Below are positions 43,068-51,055 of a stretch of 60,676 nucleotides of DNA, one piece after another. Location: positions 1 through 60,676 of the IMG/VR virus record IMGVR_UViG_3300044731_001504; one strand, 5' to 3'. Position 1 is the stretch's first letter; each line of letters starts with the position of its first letter. This stretch comes from a virus. Under the pieces are notes generated by a model, which saw nothing but the letters and a program-made list of their open reading frames with translations, was not told where the DNA came from and did not search any database. A program made the position numbers and the translations under genes.

Positions 43068-43088
43068 AGCTTTTTTATTATAAATAGT

Positions 43089-43119
43089 TTGATGATTTAA
43101 AAAAAATACATTATACTTT
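43089..43119 (+). promoter_or_regulatory. Possible host-type promoter of FKBP gene
   Basis: TTG (43089-43091), 20 nt, TATACTTT (43112-43119), about 20 nt before the ATG at 43139. The -7 is one base off consensus. Confidence 0.35.
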
Positions 43120-43138
43120 TACCAAAATAACTAAAAAT

Positions 43139-43564
43139 ATGAGTACAATTAAAAACGGTGATACTGTGACCGTAAATTACACAGGAAAATTAGAAGATGG
43201 AACTGTATTTGACACATCTTTACAAGAGGGTAGAACTCCTTTAACTGCAACTTTAGGTCAAGGTCAACTTATCCCCGGTTTTGAAAACGGATTAATCGGT
43301 ATGGAAATCGGTGAAAACAAGACGGTTGAAATTGAATCAAAGGACGCTTATGGTGATTATAACCCAATGATGGTAAACGAAGTTGAAAAAGATAAGTTTC
43401 CTGAAGGAGTTAAAGAAGGAGATATGTTACAGGGTATGAGCCCTCAAGGACCTGTTAACGTTAAAGTATTGGAAGTTAACGAGTCAACAGTTAAGATTGA
43501 CGCTAACCATCCATTAGCAGGTAAGAAATTATTCTTTGAACTGGAAGTAATTTCAGTTAACTAA
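43139..43564 (+). CDS. FKBP-type peptidyl-prolyl isomerase (SlyD-like)
   Basis: A 141-residue protein: a full FKBP domain with the inserted-flap arrangement of SlyD. Signatures are GKLEDGTVFDTS (about 16-27), LGQGQLIPGFENGLIGMEIG (about 40-59), the flap SKDAYGDYNPMMVNEVEKDK and NHPLAGKKLFFELEV. It speeds proline isomerisation and acts as a folding chaperone, possibly for virion proteins. It lacks the SlyD histidine-rich tail. Single-gene unit on the plus strand with a clear terminator. Confidence 0.93.
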   Translation: MSTIKNGDTVTVNYTGKLEDGTVFDTSLQEGRTPLTATLGQGQLIPGFENGLIGMEIGENKTVEIESKDAYGDYNPMMVNEVEKDKFPEGVKEGDMLQGMSPQGPVNVKVLEVNESTVKIDANHPLAGKKLFFELEVISVN

Positions 43565-43569
43565 AAAAC

Positions 43570-43597
43570 AAAAAACCCCTCTTTTGAGGGGTTTTTT
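43570..43597 (+). terminator. Strong terminator of FKBP gene
   Basis: Stem AAAAAACCCCTC/GAGGGGTTTTTT with loop TTTT, a 12-bp perfect stem usable in both directions. Confidence 0.85.
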
Positions 43598-43608
43598 GTT
43601 TATCCGTG

Positions 43609-44019
43609 TTACGCAATAAAAAAAGATGAGAAACTAAATTCTAATTCATTACCAAAAAAATTATATTTTTTCAGATTTTTTGGTAAATTCCTATAAAGTA
43701 AATCAATTTCTTTTTTTAGACTTTTATCAAATTTTGAAAGGTTTTCTTGGGCGTTTTTTTTCTTTTCACTTTCTCCGTAAGTATAATAGACAACTTCTAA
43801 ATAAACGTATCGGTTTCCTAATTCTGAAGCTCTATCGGCAATTTTTAATCCCCCTTCTTTTTCAATCAATTCTTTTGTTAAATACAAATCACAAAAAATT
43901 AAATACTCGGTGACATTAATTACCTTAACATCAACAATTCCTGGATTTTTTTTAATAAAATTTTTGATTACAAGTTCAATCCCGTATTCCTGTTCTTTTG
44001 TTAATGTAATGCTTTCCAT
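43609..44019 (-). CDS. Hypothetical protein
   Basis: A 136-residue protein of mixed structure (TLTKEQEYGIELVIKNFIKK, VYLEVVYYTYGESEKKK). The first residues, TLTKEQE, contain the site-like LTKEQ. No family is recognised. Its start follows the stop of the upstream gene by 2 nt. Confidence 0.55.
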   Translation of the reverse strand: MESITLTKEQEYGIELVIKNFIKKNPGIVDVKVINVTEYLIFCDLYLTKELIEKEGGLKIADRASELGNRYVYLEVVYYTYGESEKKKNAQENLSKFDKSLKKEIDLLYRNLPKNLKKYNFFGNELEFSFSSFFIA

Positions 44020-44021
44020 AA

Positions 44022-44918
44022 TTAATCTACAAATTTAACATTAATTTTAACGTCATCAGGATTTAAAATTTTAGTTTTAACAAAAACTTCGCTAGCAAAC
44101 ATATTTTCAACTTCTTTCTTATTTGTATCACTAAAATTATAATGTTTATACATCCTTTTTGGTGATACTTCAGCGTCTATAACTAGTTTATCACCAACTA
44201 ATTCAACATTAGTTATTTTACAGTCAAAAGAAATCTTTGTATAGTCATTATCAATTACAAGAGACATAAAACTATAAAACGAAGAATTTAAAAAATTGTC
44301 TTTATAGTCCTCCATAAATTCGTTAATTCTACTGTTTTTGATTTTTTCTTCGTCAGACCCAGCAACCAAACTTTTCAAATCTTTACTCCTTAAAGTGGTA
44401 GTGTTATATATACCATCTCTTGTAACATTACTATATTGTTTTGCAGTTGCTCTGGAATATCTTTCAGATACAGAATACCATTTTCCATTTTTAAATACCA
44501 AAATAGGATACCATCCATAAGATGTGATTACATATTGTTCAACACCATTCCTGTCTTTTTGCCAATAACCTCTAACATTACTACCTTCAAACGGTATTTT
44601 AGCGTACGCATATTTTCCCGCACTTACATTTGTAACCTTTAATGCTGGAAAATTCTTTTCATTAACAAATTCTTCAGGTTTTATATTTTCATAATCACCA
44701 TTCTCACGATAATTTAATGTATATAAATAATAATATCTTTGAGCTTCCTTTGAATCCTTTCCAATCATTTTTAATCTTTTTTCCAAAAATTCAATAACAC
44801 TTTTTTTGGATTTCAATTCCTTTTTCTTTGACTGAATAAGTTTAAAGAGTAAAATAACTTCGGGAGATAACCTGTTGGTTAATTCCTCATTAAGTATTTT
44901 CTTAATTAAGTCCTTCAT
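44022..44918 (-). CDS. Leader-class protein with LIKKILNEE start
   Basis: A 298-residue protein starting at ATG 44918 (MKDLIKKILNEELTNRLSPE); a longer in-frame ORF to 44984 would cross both the late-type box (44924-44930) and the divergent promoter. LNEE at 10-13 is an [IL]-x-E site, resembling the first residues of several proteins here. The middle contains beta strands (KWYSVSERYSRATAKQYSNV) without a recognised family. Confidence 0.6.
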   Translation of the reverse strand: MKDLIKKILNEELTNRLSPEVILLFKLIQSKKKELKSKKSVIEFLEKRLKMIGKDSKEAQRYYYLYTLNYRENGDYENIKPEEFVNEKNFPALKVTNVSAGKYAYAKIPFEGSNVRGYWQKDRNGVEQYVITSYGWYPILVFKNGKWYSVSERYSRATAKQYSNVTRDGIYNTTTLRSKDLKSLVAGSDEEKIKNSRINEFMEDYKDNFLNSSFYSFMSLVIDNDYTKISFDCKITNVELVGDKLVIDAEVSPKRMYKHYNFSDTNKKEVENMFASEVFVKTKILNPDDVKINVKFVD

Positions 44919-44943
44919 ATGATATAAATATGACCAATTGTCG

Positions 44944-44951
44944 TATATTTG
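44944..44951 (+). promoter_or_regulatory. Leaderless host-type -7 element
   Basis: TATATTTG ends exactly 4 nt before the ATG at 44956. No TTG is found at the expected -33 distance. Confidence 0.45.
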
Positions 44952-44955
44952 CAAT

Positions 44956-45474
44956 ATGAATATATTCTTTTTGGATTGGGACACAGAAAAATGTGCAAAA
45001 TATCATTGTGATAAACACGTGGTTAAGATGATACTTGAAACGGCTCAACTATTGTGTGGTGCTCATCATATGACCCACCAAGTACCCACCAAGTACCCAC
45101 CAAGTACCGACCAAGTAAACGACCAAGTACCGTACAAGTTATCACACAAAAATCACCCTTGTGCTATTTGGACTCGTGAGAGTTTAAGTAATTATCTTTA
45201 CCTATGTGAATTGGGTCTTGAGTTATGTAAGGAATATACATACCGATATGGTAAAAGACATAAATCCCAAGATGTTATTGAGTGGTGTATAACAAATAAG
45301 TTAAACATCGTAGATAAAGGTTTTACTGAACCACCCAAAGCAATGCCTGATGAATACAAAGTCGTTGACGTGGTTGAGTCATATAGAAACTACTATCGTG
45401 GAGCAAAGTCAGGTTTTGCAGTTTGGAAAAATAGAGAAGTTCCTAATTGGTATAGTCTTGAAAAAGTCAGTTAA
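44956..45474 (+). CDS. Conserved phage protein of the CDKHVVKM type
   Basis: A 172-residue protein with MNIFFLDWDTEKCAKYHCDK, HVVKMILETAQLLCGAHH (about 21-38), HKNHPCAIWTRESLSNYLYL and VESYRNYYRGAKSGFAVWKN. This family is frequent in large phages; a link to pyrimidine-dimer glycosylase folds has been suggested, but I cannot confirm it. An 11-bp tandem repeat (45078-45140) is inserted between HH and HKNHPC, adding about 20 residues (QVPTKYPPSTDQVNDQVPYK). The start at 44956 is set by the -7 element 4 nt upstream. Confidence 0.7.
   Translation: MNIFFLDWDTEKCAKYHCDKHVVKMILETAQLLCGAHHMTHQVPTKYPPSTDQVNDQVPYKLSHKNHPCAIWTRESLSNYLYLCELGLELCKEYTYRYGKRHKSQDVIEWCITNKLNIVDKGFTEPPKAMPDEYKVVDVVESYRNYYRGAKSGFAVWKNREVPNWYSLEKVS
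45078..45140 (+). repeat. 11-bp tandem repeat inside a coding gene
   Basis: Three perfect or near-perfect units of CCAAGTACC[CG]A, then two 12-bp variants and a partial unit. Unit length is not a multiple of three, so copy-number change would shift the reading frame. Confidence 0.85.
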
Positions 45475-45494
45475 GTTATTATTATTTCAAAGTT

Positions 45495-45863
45495 ATGAAA
45501 TCAATAATTGCTGTTAATAATTTAGGGTATATTGGACTGAACAATAAACTCTTATGGAAATCCTCTCAGGATATGTCACACTTCATTAAGATGACAATAA
45601 ACCAACGATTGTTGGTTGGGTATAATACGGCTCAGGATTTACCAAAACTTATAAATAGAACCATTATAATTGATGATAGGGATGAGGTAGTTACAGATGC
45701 TGACTGGTGTATAGGGGGTAAAAAAACATATGAGAAATATGCACCTCATTTTACCGAGTTACACATTTCTCATATAGATAATGATGATATTGGAGATATA
45801 ATGTTTCCTGATTTCAAAAATTTAAATCCAAACTGCAAAATTTTTAATTATTACTTTAAATAA
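45495..45863 (+). CDS. Short dihydrofolate reductase-like protein
   Basis: A 122-residue DHFR relative: IIAVNNLGYIGLNNKLLW (about 4-21, the first loop and active-site region), QDMSHFIKMT, LLVGYNTAQDLPKL (about 38-51) and GGKKTYEKYAP (about 75-85), with LHISHIDNDDIGDIMFPDF as in the C-terminal strands. It is 35-40 residues shorter than typical DHFR (about 160). The active-site Asp/Glu after W is replaced: WKSSQDM has the acidic residue shifted. Catalysis is thus uncertain. If active, it makes tetrahydrofolate for thymidylate synthesis. Confidence 0.75.
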   Translation: MKSIIAVNNLGYIGLNNKLLWKSSQDMSHFIKMTINQRLLVGYNTAQDLPKLINRTIIIDDRDEVVTDADWCIGGKKTYEKYAPHFTELHISHIDNDDIGDIMFPDFKNLNPNCKIFNYYFK

Positions 45864-46427
45864 TTAAACTCCACCTGCCTTGATTCTATCTCTCAATTGG
45901 GTATTACGTTTTCCTGTTCTACCACATTTTGCTCTTTTCTTACGTCTACGTTGTTTGCGACTTCTTTTACGATAGTTAATTCCTTGTTCAGTAATTTCTT
46001 CACCTTCACTCTCATTTTCATCAGCAGCTAAAAGACCCGCTCCAATTACCGCAGCATCGTTTTTAAGTTCGTCAGGAATTTGTATTCCTCCAACAGATTG
46101 ACCCTGTAAAACATCACTTATTGCACTTTCTAATTCAGTAGTGGTACCCAAATTATTAAAAAAATCAAATACTTTATCTAATATACCTGAAGTATCGTTA
46201 TCAGGAACACACATAGGATTGTCGCCAGTGTTTACATAATCGCCAATATTAAATTGGGCTCCGTTTTGCTTTAATATGTCTTGGGTTAATGATATCATAT
46301 CTGAAATTTCAACTTTTGGTTGTACCTCAGGAGCCTCATTAATCATTTTTTTAGACTCTAAAAATCTTTTTTCCAATCTCTCATTTGCCTCTGAAAGATG
46401 TCTTCTTTTACTAAAACTTGTATTCAT
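45864..46427 (-). CDS. Leader-class protein with basic C-terminal tail
   Basis: A 187-residue protein. The N-terminus contains HLSEANERLEKRFLESKKMI, with LSE, LES and INEAPE sites. The middle is acidic and soluble (ESEGEEITEQGINYRK, containing ITEQG). The last 45 residues are extremely basic (RKQRRRKKRAKCGRTGKRNT), suited to nucleic-acid binding. Cutting at ITEQG would release the basic tail, a pattern like T4 internal proteins. The function is otherwise unknown. Confidence 0.65.
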   Translation of the reverse strand: MNTSFSKRRHLSEANERLEKRFLESKKMINEAPEVQPKVEISDMISLTQDILKQNGAQFNIGDYVNTGDNPMCVPDNDTSGILDKVFDFFNNLGTTTELESAISDVLQGQSVGGIQIPDELKNDAAVIGAGLLAADENESEGEEITEQGINYRKRSRKQRRRKKRAKCGRTGKRNTQLRDRIKAGGV

Positions 46428-46448
46428 TGTTTTTTTTATTTATTTTTA

Positions 46449-46697
46449 TTAATATCTACCTGTTATAAATATCTCAACTACTTCAGGAATTCTTGTACAA
46501 ATGTGTTTTTCTCCATTTGATTTTGTACAATCAATGTATGGAAGTTCTTTAATATACTTTTTAATCTCTTTGGGACCCTTCTTTAGCATATGGACAACAT
46601 AATCCCTACTATAAAGTTTATCAGGGTCGTACGACTCTTTAATCACTCTTTTAATTAGTGAAATTAATTGTGTTTCTATTAATTTTATTTTATTCAT
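46449..46697 (-). CDS. Small leader-class protein
   Basis: An 82-residue protein, MNKIKLIETQLISLIKRVIK then ESYDPDKLYSRDYVVHM, a divergent copy of the MKKVVRLTES leader with IKE at 19-21. The remaining 60 residues have two cysteines (YIDCTKSNGEKHICTRIPEV). Cutting after IKE would leave a 61-residue effector-sized protein. It is 3 nt downstream of the upstream gene's stop. Confidence 0.6.
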   Translation of the reverse strand: MNKIKLIETQLISLIKRVIKESYDPDKLYSRDYVVHMLKKGPKEIKKYIKELPYIDCTKSNGEKHICTRIPEVVEIFITGRY

Positions 46698-46700
46698 ATC

Positions 46701-47249
46701 TTAGTTTATTCTTATTCTAACAGTATATGATTTCAATGTCAGACCTTCTTTATTAAGATGAGACTCTATTTCATCAGTTTTAGTTTTAAATTCATCATTT
46801 TCCCCATATCCGACATTTGCAACTAACATTTCAATCAATGGGTCATCGCTATCCGCACCAAATTCACAAGTTGACCCTTCATACTCATTCTGTATAATTT
46901 TCTTTATTTTTTCACCAACCTCTTCCAAATATTCGTAATTTTTTTGTTGGAAACAAAACCAATAATTTTCTTTTATCCCTATGAATTTTTTAGCATCGTC
47001 TATTAAATTCTCAAATTTTTTAGTTCTTGGTGTGGGGAAAAAAAATCCTTGTCTTGGTCGGTCTATTTTAGGTGCAATACCGTTTCTATAATTTTCATCA
47101 TAAGATGGTGAATTCTTATCCATCTTAGCGCTATCAACATATAATGCCACATATTTACGCCCATCATGCTCAAGAAATCTAAAATCATATTCAGGATTTT
47201 TTGACCTCAATTGCATAAAATGTAATAAAGCTCTTTGTTGATTGTCCAT
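46701..47249 (-). CDS. Hypothetical protein
   Basis: A 182-residue protein, LRSKNPEYDFRFLEHDGRKY near the start, mixed alpha/beta with acidic patches. No leader, motif or membrane segment is recognised. Late-type box at plus 47255-47261, 5 nt before the ATG. Confidence 0.6.
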   Translation of the reverse strand: MDNQQRALLHFMQLRSKNPEYDFRFLEHDGRKYVALYVDSAKMDKNSPSYDENYRNGIAPKIDRPRQGFFFPTPRTKKFENLIDDAKKFIGIKENYWFCFQQKNYEYLEEVGEKIKKIIQNEYEGSTCEFGADSDDPLIEMLVANVGYGENDEFKTKTDEIESHLNKEGLTLKSYTVRIRIN

Positions 47250-47294
47250 ATCAAATAAATATGTAAATAATTAAAACCCTTAGTTTTTGTTAAA

Positions 47295-47777
47295 TCAATC
47301 CATTCTTCTTATACCGGTCACATCACTATCTCTAGTTTCAGCATCCAAAACTTCAGTATTTACTAACTTACCGTCATATGGGCTTATAGTCCCTTCTTGT
47401 TCTTCAAAAGTATATTTATTAGCGGCAATCCCACTATTATCGGCATAAGATTCCATTTTAACTTTCCAAGTTTGTACCTGATAGACATCTTCTCTAATTT
47501 CCACCTCAACTTCATATAATGAAAATTCAGGTCTAATTAATTTAATCTCACTTTCACTATTTTGTAATTCATTAATATTTAATCTTATGACATTATAGAT
47601 AAAATCAATATCAATCAATGAACTGAATCCAATTTTTTTTAGAACCGACTTATACTCATCATACGTACTTTCCCAATCATACACCTCATTCCACGAGTCC
47701 TCTGTTTTTTTCAATATTTTCATGCATATTGCATATAATAATTTGTTTGGGGCAGTTTCTAATTTAGATTTTTCCAT
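47295..47777 (-). CDS. Hypothetical protein
   Basis: A 160-residue acidic protein: helical N-terminal half (LLYAICMKILKKTEDSWNEV) and beta-rich C-terminal half (SLYEVEVEIREDVYQVQTWK). No family recognised. It has no clear promoter box, so it is probably co-transcribed with the 47799 gene. Confidence 0.6.
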   Translation of the reverse strand: MEKSKLETAPNKLLYAICMKILKKTEDSWNEVYDWESTYDEYKSVLKKIGFSSLIDIDFIYNVIRLNINELQNSESEIKLIRPEFSLYEVEVEIREDVYQVQTWKVKMESYADNSGIAANKYTFEEQEGTISPYDGKLVNTEVLDAETRDSDVTGIRRMD

Positions 47778-47798
47778 TGTATTTTGTTTTCAATTTTT

Positions 47799-48152
47799 TT
47801 ATTCTTCAGTAAAATATATTCCAATTAATTGGTCCATAGATAATCCAAGTCGCCTAAGACCTACTATTATCATAAATTCCTTTTCAGTTATTTCATTACC
47901 CAAAAAATCCATAAAGAAATAACGTTCTTTATGTTGTCTTTGATATAACCATTTGAAATTCCCAATGGTGATTAAATACATTGGTCCATAATTATTCAAA
48001 TATAAATTAAGTTGCCAACTTGTGATATAATCATCAAATCTCATTGGGACATCATACTTAGTTTGAACTAACTCTATTTTACCTGTAAGGTCAACATTGT
48101 ATTTATCCTTGATAAAACTTTTTAACGATGACTCTGTAATAATATATTTCAT
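47799..48152 (-). CDS. Leader-class protein, MKYIITESS type
   Basis: A 117-residue protein starting MKYIITESSLKSFIKDKYNV, one of the MKYLITES leaders with ITE at 5-7. The body has aromatic strands (YLNNYGPMYLITIGNFKWLY). No family recognised. Late-type box at plus 48158-48164. Confidence 0.65.
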   Translation of the reverse strand: MKYIITESSLKSFIKDKYNVDLTGKIELVQTKYDVPMRFDDYITSWQLNLYLNNYGPMYLITIGNFKWLYQRQHKERYFFMDFLGNEITEKEFMIIVGLRRLGLSMDQLIGIYFTEE

Positions 48153-48177
48153 TATTAATAAATACCTATTCTAATAA

Positions 48178-48202
48178 AAAAACCCCAATTAAGGGGTTTT
48201 TA
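48178..48202 (-). terminator. Terminator
   Basis: Stem AACCCC/GGGGTT (CCCC 48183-48186, GGGG 48193-48196) with an AT-rich loop and T run on the minus strand; located after the 48204-48404 gene's end. Confidence 0.75.
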
Positions 48203-48203
48203 A

Positions 48204-48404
48204 TTAGTTAATACCTTCGTTGAATTTTGTTCTAATCTCCTCTAATTCCTCTTCAGTAAAATCGTCCTCATACTCAATATCTTCAATCCAAGTATCGTAA
48301 TCATCACTACGAGCAATTACAGAGAATTCTCTTCCATCTTCAGTTGTGCCGTCATACTTCTTTAGACAGAACATCAACATTTCATTTTCAAAATCTATAT
48401 TCAT
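48204..48404 (-). CDS. Acidic small protein
   Basis: A 66-residue protein, strongly acidic at its end (EDIEYEDDFTEEELEEIRTK). Size and charge resemble DNA-mimic or inhibitor proteins, but that is only a possibility. The stop lies next to the terminator; the gene follows its neighbour by 2 nt. Confidence 0.55.
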   Translation of the reverse strand: MNIDFENEMLMFCLKKYDGTTEDGREFSVIARSDDYDTWIEDIEYEDDFTEEELEEIRTKFNEGIN

Positions 48405-48406
48405 AA

Positions 48407-48685
48407 TTAGTCAAATCTACATTCGTTTTCTTCGCCTGTAATTTTTTCTCTGATTACACCAGAGTCGCGACAATCTTCCGCCAAACTATCATAAACATCA
48501 TCGTTCACGGCTTTCATATCCCACCAATTTTCTGAAATGTAATTTTGCATTTCTTCTTCGGTCATTCCATTAAGTTCGGGGTAGTCCTCAACATTAATTT
48601 CAACAGGTTCTCTAACAACCATCGTGTTGTAATACTCAACCATTCTAACTGAAATGGTCTTGGGTGTTTCGTTTGTATTTTCCAT
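48407..48685 (-). CDS. Small acidic protein with conserved WWDMKAV motif
   Basis: A 92-residue protein with ELNGMTEEEMQNYISENWWD (about 33-52) followed by MKAVNDDVYDSLAEDC, a short helix-strand pattern I have seen in other phage proteins of unknown role. Coupled to the 48204 gene. No promoter box recognised. Confidence 0.55.
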   Translation of the reverse strand: MENTNETPKTISVRMVEYYNTMVVREPVEINVEDYPELNGMTEEEMQNYISENWWDMKAVNDDVYDSLAEDCRDSGVIREKITGEENECRFD

Positions 48686-48722
48686 AATATTAATTTTAAA
48701 TAATAATATGAAAAATAATTCA

Positions 48723-49490
48723 TTATCTCAAACTAAATTTAACGGGAATTGTCATTTTTAACGAAACAGGATTACCATTCATTTTTGCCGGAACAAATTT
48801 ACCTAACATTTTAACAGCATTCACCGCACACTCCCCAAATTTTTGACTTTCTTCACAGGGTCTAACTATTTCAATGTTTGAAACATCTCCATCCTTATTA
48901 ACCACAAATGAAACATATAACATACACTCCAATCCAAAATTCTTTTCTTGTTGTGGATATACAATATATTTTGCTAAATCTTCATATAAATCCCCATTAT
49001 ATTTTGGCATTTCTTGAGCATAAGTGAAAATCTGTTCAGTTTGTTTTTTAACCTCAACAACGGCATCATCAAATGGTTCATATACATTTGAGCTGTCATC
49101 AGAGTTATCATATCCGATTTTTTGTCTCCACATTTCATCAACACTTTTTAAATTATCAAAAATTTCATCGTCAGTAACTTCGATATCAGTAAATTTAACA
49201 TTAGAACGAAATGAAGATTTATTTTGAACCTCCTCAACTTTTTTTGGTTCAACAACTTTTTTTGGTTTTTCTTCAATAGGTTTTATGAAATATTCAGTGG
49301 TGGTTATTATCACTTCAGGTTTTATTAGTTCATTTGACCTCATTATCATTGGCAATGCAAAAATTAATGTGATAAAAGAACATGCCACAAATGTTGATAA
49401 CATTAATCGTTTTGGATAGTTCATCCGAAGTTTGTACGCCCCGTAATCCTTTACGCGACCATCAAAAATTAAATCAAGATACTTTTTCAT
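48723..49490 (-). CDS. TonB-like energy transducer
   Basis: A 255-residue protein with the Bacteroidetes TonB plan. The N-terminus DLIFDGRVKDYGAYKLRMNY is the start typical of Bacteroidetes energy transducers, followed by one membrane helix (about 31-50, MLSTFVACSFITLIFALPMI), a Lys/Pro/Glu/Val linker (KPIEEKPKKVVEPKKVEEVQ) and the TonB C-terminal domain (about 180-255: YVSFVVNKDGDVSNIEIVRP, GNPVSLKMTIPVKFSL). TonB couples the inner-membrane proton-motive force to outer-membrane transporters. A phage copy could energise receptor-dependent entry, alter nutrient uptake, or block superinfection. A hairpin (49491-49530) abuts its start codon. Confidence 0.88.
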   Translation of the reverse strand: MKKYLDLIFDGRVKDYGAYKLRMNYPKRLMLSTFVACSFITLIFALPMIMRSNELIKPEVIITTTEYFIKPIEEKPKKVVEPKKVEEVQNKSSFRSNVKFTDIEVTDDEIFDNLKSVDEMWRQKIGYDNSDDSSNVYEPFDDAVVEVKKQTEQIFTYAQEMPKYNGDLYEDLAKYIVYPQQEKNFGLECMLYVSFVVNKDGDVSNIEIVRPCEESQKFGECAVNAVKMLGKFVPAKMNGNPVSLKMTIPVKFSLR

Positions 49491-49530
49491 AACCTTTTTT
49501 TCCTCTGTACATCTAAGAAGAAAAAAGGTT
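49491..49530 (-). promoter_or_regulatory. Hairpin touching the tonB start codon
   Basis: A 10-bp perfect stem AACCTTTTTT/AAAAAAGGTT with a loop of about 20 nt ends at the base immediately before the ATG (49490). It lacks a downstream T run, so it is more likely a translation-controlling structure than a terminator. Confidence 0.45.
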
Positions 49531-49536
49531 CATATT

Positions 49537-49887
49537 TTACCAATCAATTCCAGGACCAAATTTCCTTTCATCTTTTATTTCATTTTCAATAAGTTCAATA
49601 TTTGGTCCAAATACTGGACTTATTCTGGCTTCAATTTCAGATATTAAATCATCAAAATAGTAGTATGGGTAACTAATGTATATATCAATATAAACTTTTA
49701 ATTTTTTAGATATCTCAATACCTGAGACTTTAATTTTATCTACGGAATCCACCTGTTTAATTTCACCCATCATATCCATACTCCAATCTTCACTTTCTTC
49801 CTTAATATTTTTAAGTGCAATATCAATTGCTCGTTGAATTGGGGTATGTAATTTTGTTAATTGAGATTCGGTTATAAGATATTTCAT
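49537..49887 (-). CDS. Leader-class protein, MKYLITESQ type
   Basis: A 116-residue protein from ATG 49887 (MKYLITESQLTKLHTPIQRA). The longer in-frame start at 49959 lies inside the upstream metalloprotease gene. Leader ITE at 5-7, then NIKEESED as second site. Body contains VYIDIYISYPYYYFDDLISE. No family recognised. Start is 4 nt after the preceding stop, so it is coupled with the metalloprotease. Confidence 0.65.
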   Translation of the reverse strand: MKYLITESQLTKLHTPIQRAIDIALKNIKEESEDWSMDMMGEIKQVDSVDKIKVSGIEISKKLKVYIDIYISYPYYYFDDLISEIEARISPVFGPNIELIENEIKDERKFGPGIDW

Positions 49888-49891
49888 AGAA

Positions 49892-51043
49892 TTAAGCTGT
49901 TGGATAATTTGGTGAACTTGTGGCAGAATTGATTTTTTTAGAGTTCTGAACATACTCATTTTTCCAATCGTTGTACATTGCGTCTAAATTAACCGTATAA
50001 TCTACTTTTTCTTCCTCATATTTACTACCATCAAAAACATCATCAACCATCGTGTAATTTGAAAATAGATAAACTAAATCATCATTAATTTTTCCATTTG
50101 ATAGGACATACATCACCCTATCTTTTAATGATTCACAATTTTCATCCAATTTTATAACATTAGATTCTATACTATATGGGCACCCCTCAAAAGAAATGGT
50201 TTTGTCTTCCATCGCTTTTTTAATTGAGGTAACAAAAGTATTTAAATCGGACGATATGGTTAAACCGTATTTGCTTAATATGTTAAATAATGTTTTAAAC
50301 CTAACAAACTGCTCATCAGTATCTCTTTGGTATTCTCCCCACATCAGATAGTTGTCGTTTGCCATTGATTGGTGTGGGAATGGGACTATACCACTATCAA
50401 TACGAACACCTTTATGTAAAATAATTCCGTTATTTGCAAACCAATTGTCAATTAAATGACCCAACTCGTGTTGGATTGTGTTTTTCCAATCTTCTGAATC
50501 TCCAATTTTATAATTGTCAACAAATAAAACTGAACTTAATCCACATATGAATATTTTTGGGCCATATGCACTGTCAGTTAACATTAATGTATCTGGCGAT
50601 TTTTCATTATAAGTGAAATCTAACTCAAAATTAACTTTATTAAATAAATCACTTTTCATTGATTCAATAACTTTAATTATATTTTCCTTACTTGTTTTTT
50701 TTCCATTTTTTTCTGATATCATAATAATTTTATCCAAAATTTCAGGATTTTTATTATAATCAAAATAATCAATATAGAATTGTTTCGCATCAGGTAAAAG
50801 TGATTGAGCATATTCAATTGGTTTTAAATCCCGAATTCTTTTTTCAACATACTCTTGTAAATCAAACTTGCATTTTCCTCTTTTATATACGTCAGTATAA
50901 GGGATTTTGTCAGACCAATTTTGTTCAATCCACTCTTGACAGGTTTGGGAAGGTTTTCCTTCTTCAACTTCTTTTAATATATGTGAATATAGACCTCTAA
51001 TATAATTTTTTTCAGACTCTGTTATAATAAATTTTTGTCCCAT
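49892..51043 (-). CDS. Leader-class HELGH zinc metalloprotease
   Basis: A 383-residue protein. The start MGQKFIITESEKNYIRGLYS followed by HILKEVEEGK joins the ITES leader to the helix-plus-IKE type, with ITE and LKE sites. The zinc helix NTIQHELGHLIDNWF is at about 186-200; a plausible third ligand lies further on. Cysteines CQEWIEQNW and KCKFDLQ occur near the start. The substrate could be host envelope or cytosolic protein after ejection (inferred). Late-type box at plus 51049-51055. Confidence 0.72.
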   Translation of the reverse strand: MGQKFIITESEKNYIRGLYSHILKEVEEGKPSQTCQEWIEQNWSDKIPYTDVYKRGKCKFDLQEYVEKRIRDLKPIEYAQSLLPDAKQFYIDYFDYNKNPEILDKIIMISEKNGKKTSKENIIKVIESMKSDLFNKVNFELDFTYNEKSPDTLMLTDSAYGPKIFICGLSSVLFVDNYKIGDSEDWKNTIQHELGHLIDNWFANNGIILHKGVRIDSGIVPFPHQSMANDNYLMWGEYQRDTDEQFVRFKTLFNILSKYGLTISSDLNTFVTSIKKAMEDKTISFEGCPYSIESNVIKLDENCESLKDRVMYVLSNGKINDDLVYLFSNYTMVDDVFDGSKYEEEKVDYTVNLDAMYNDWKNEYVQNSKKINSATSSPNYPTA

Positions 51044-51055
51044 ACTTTATAAATA

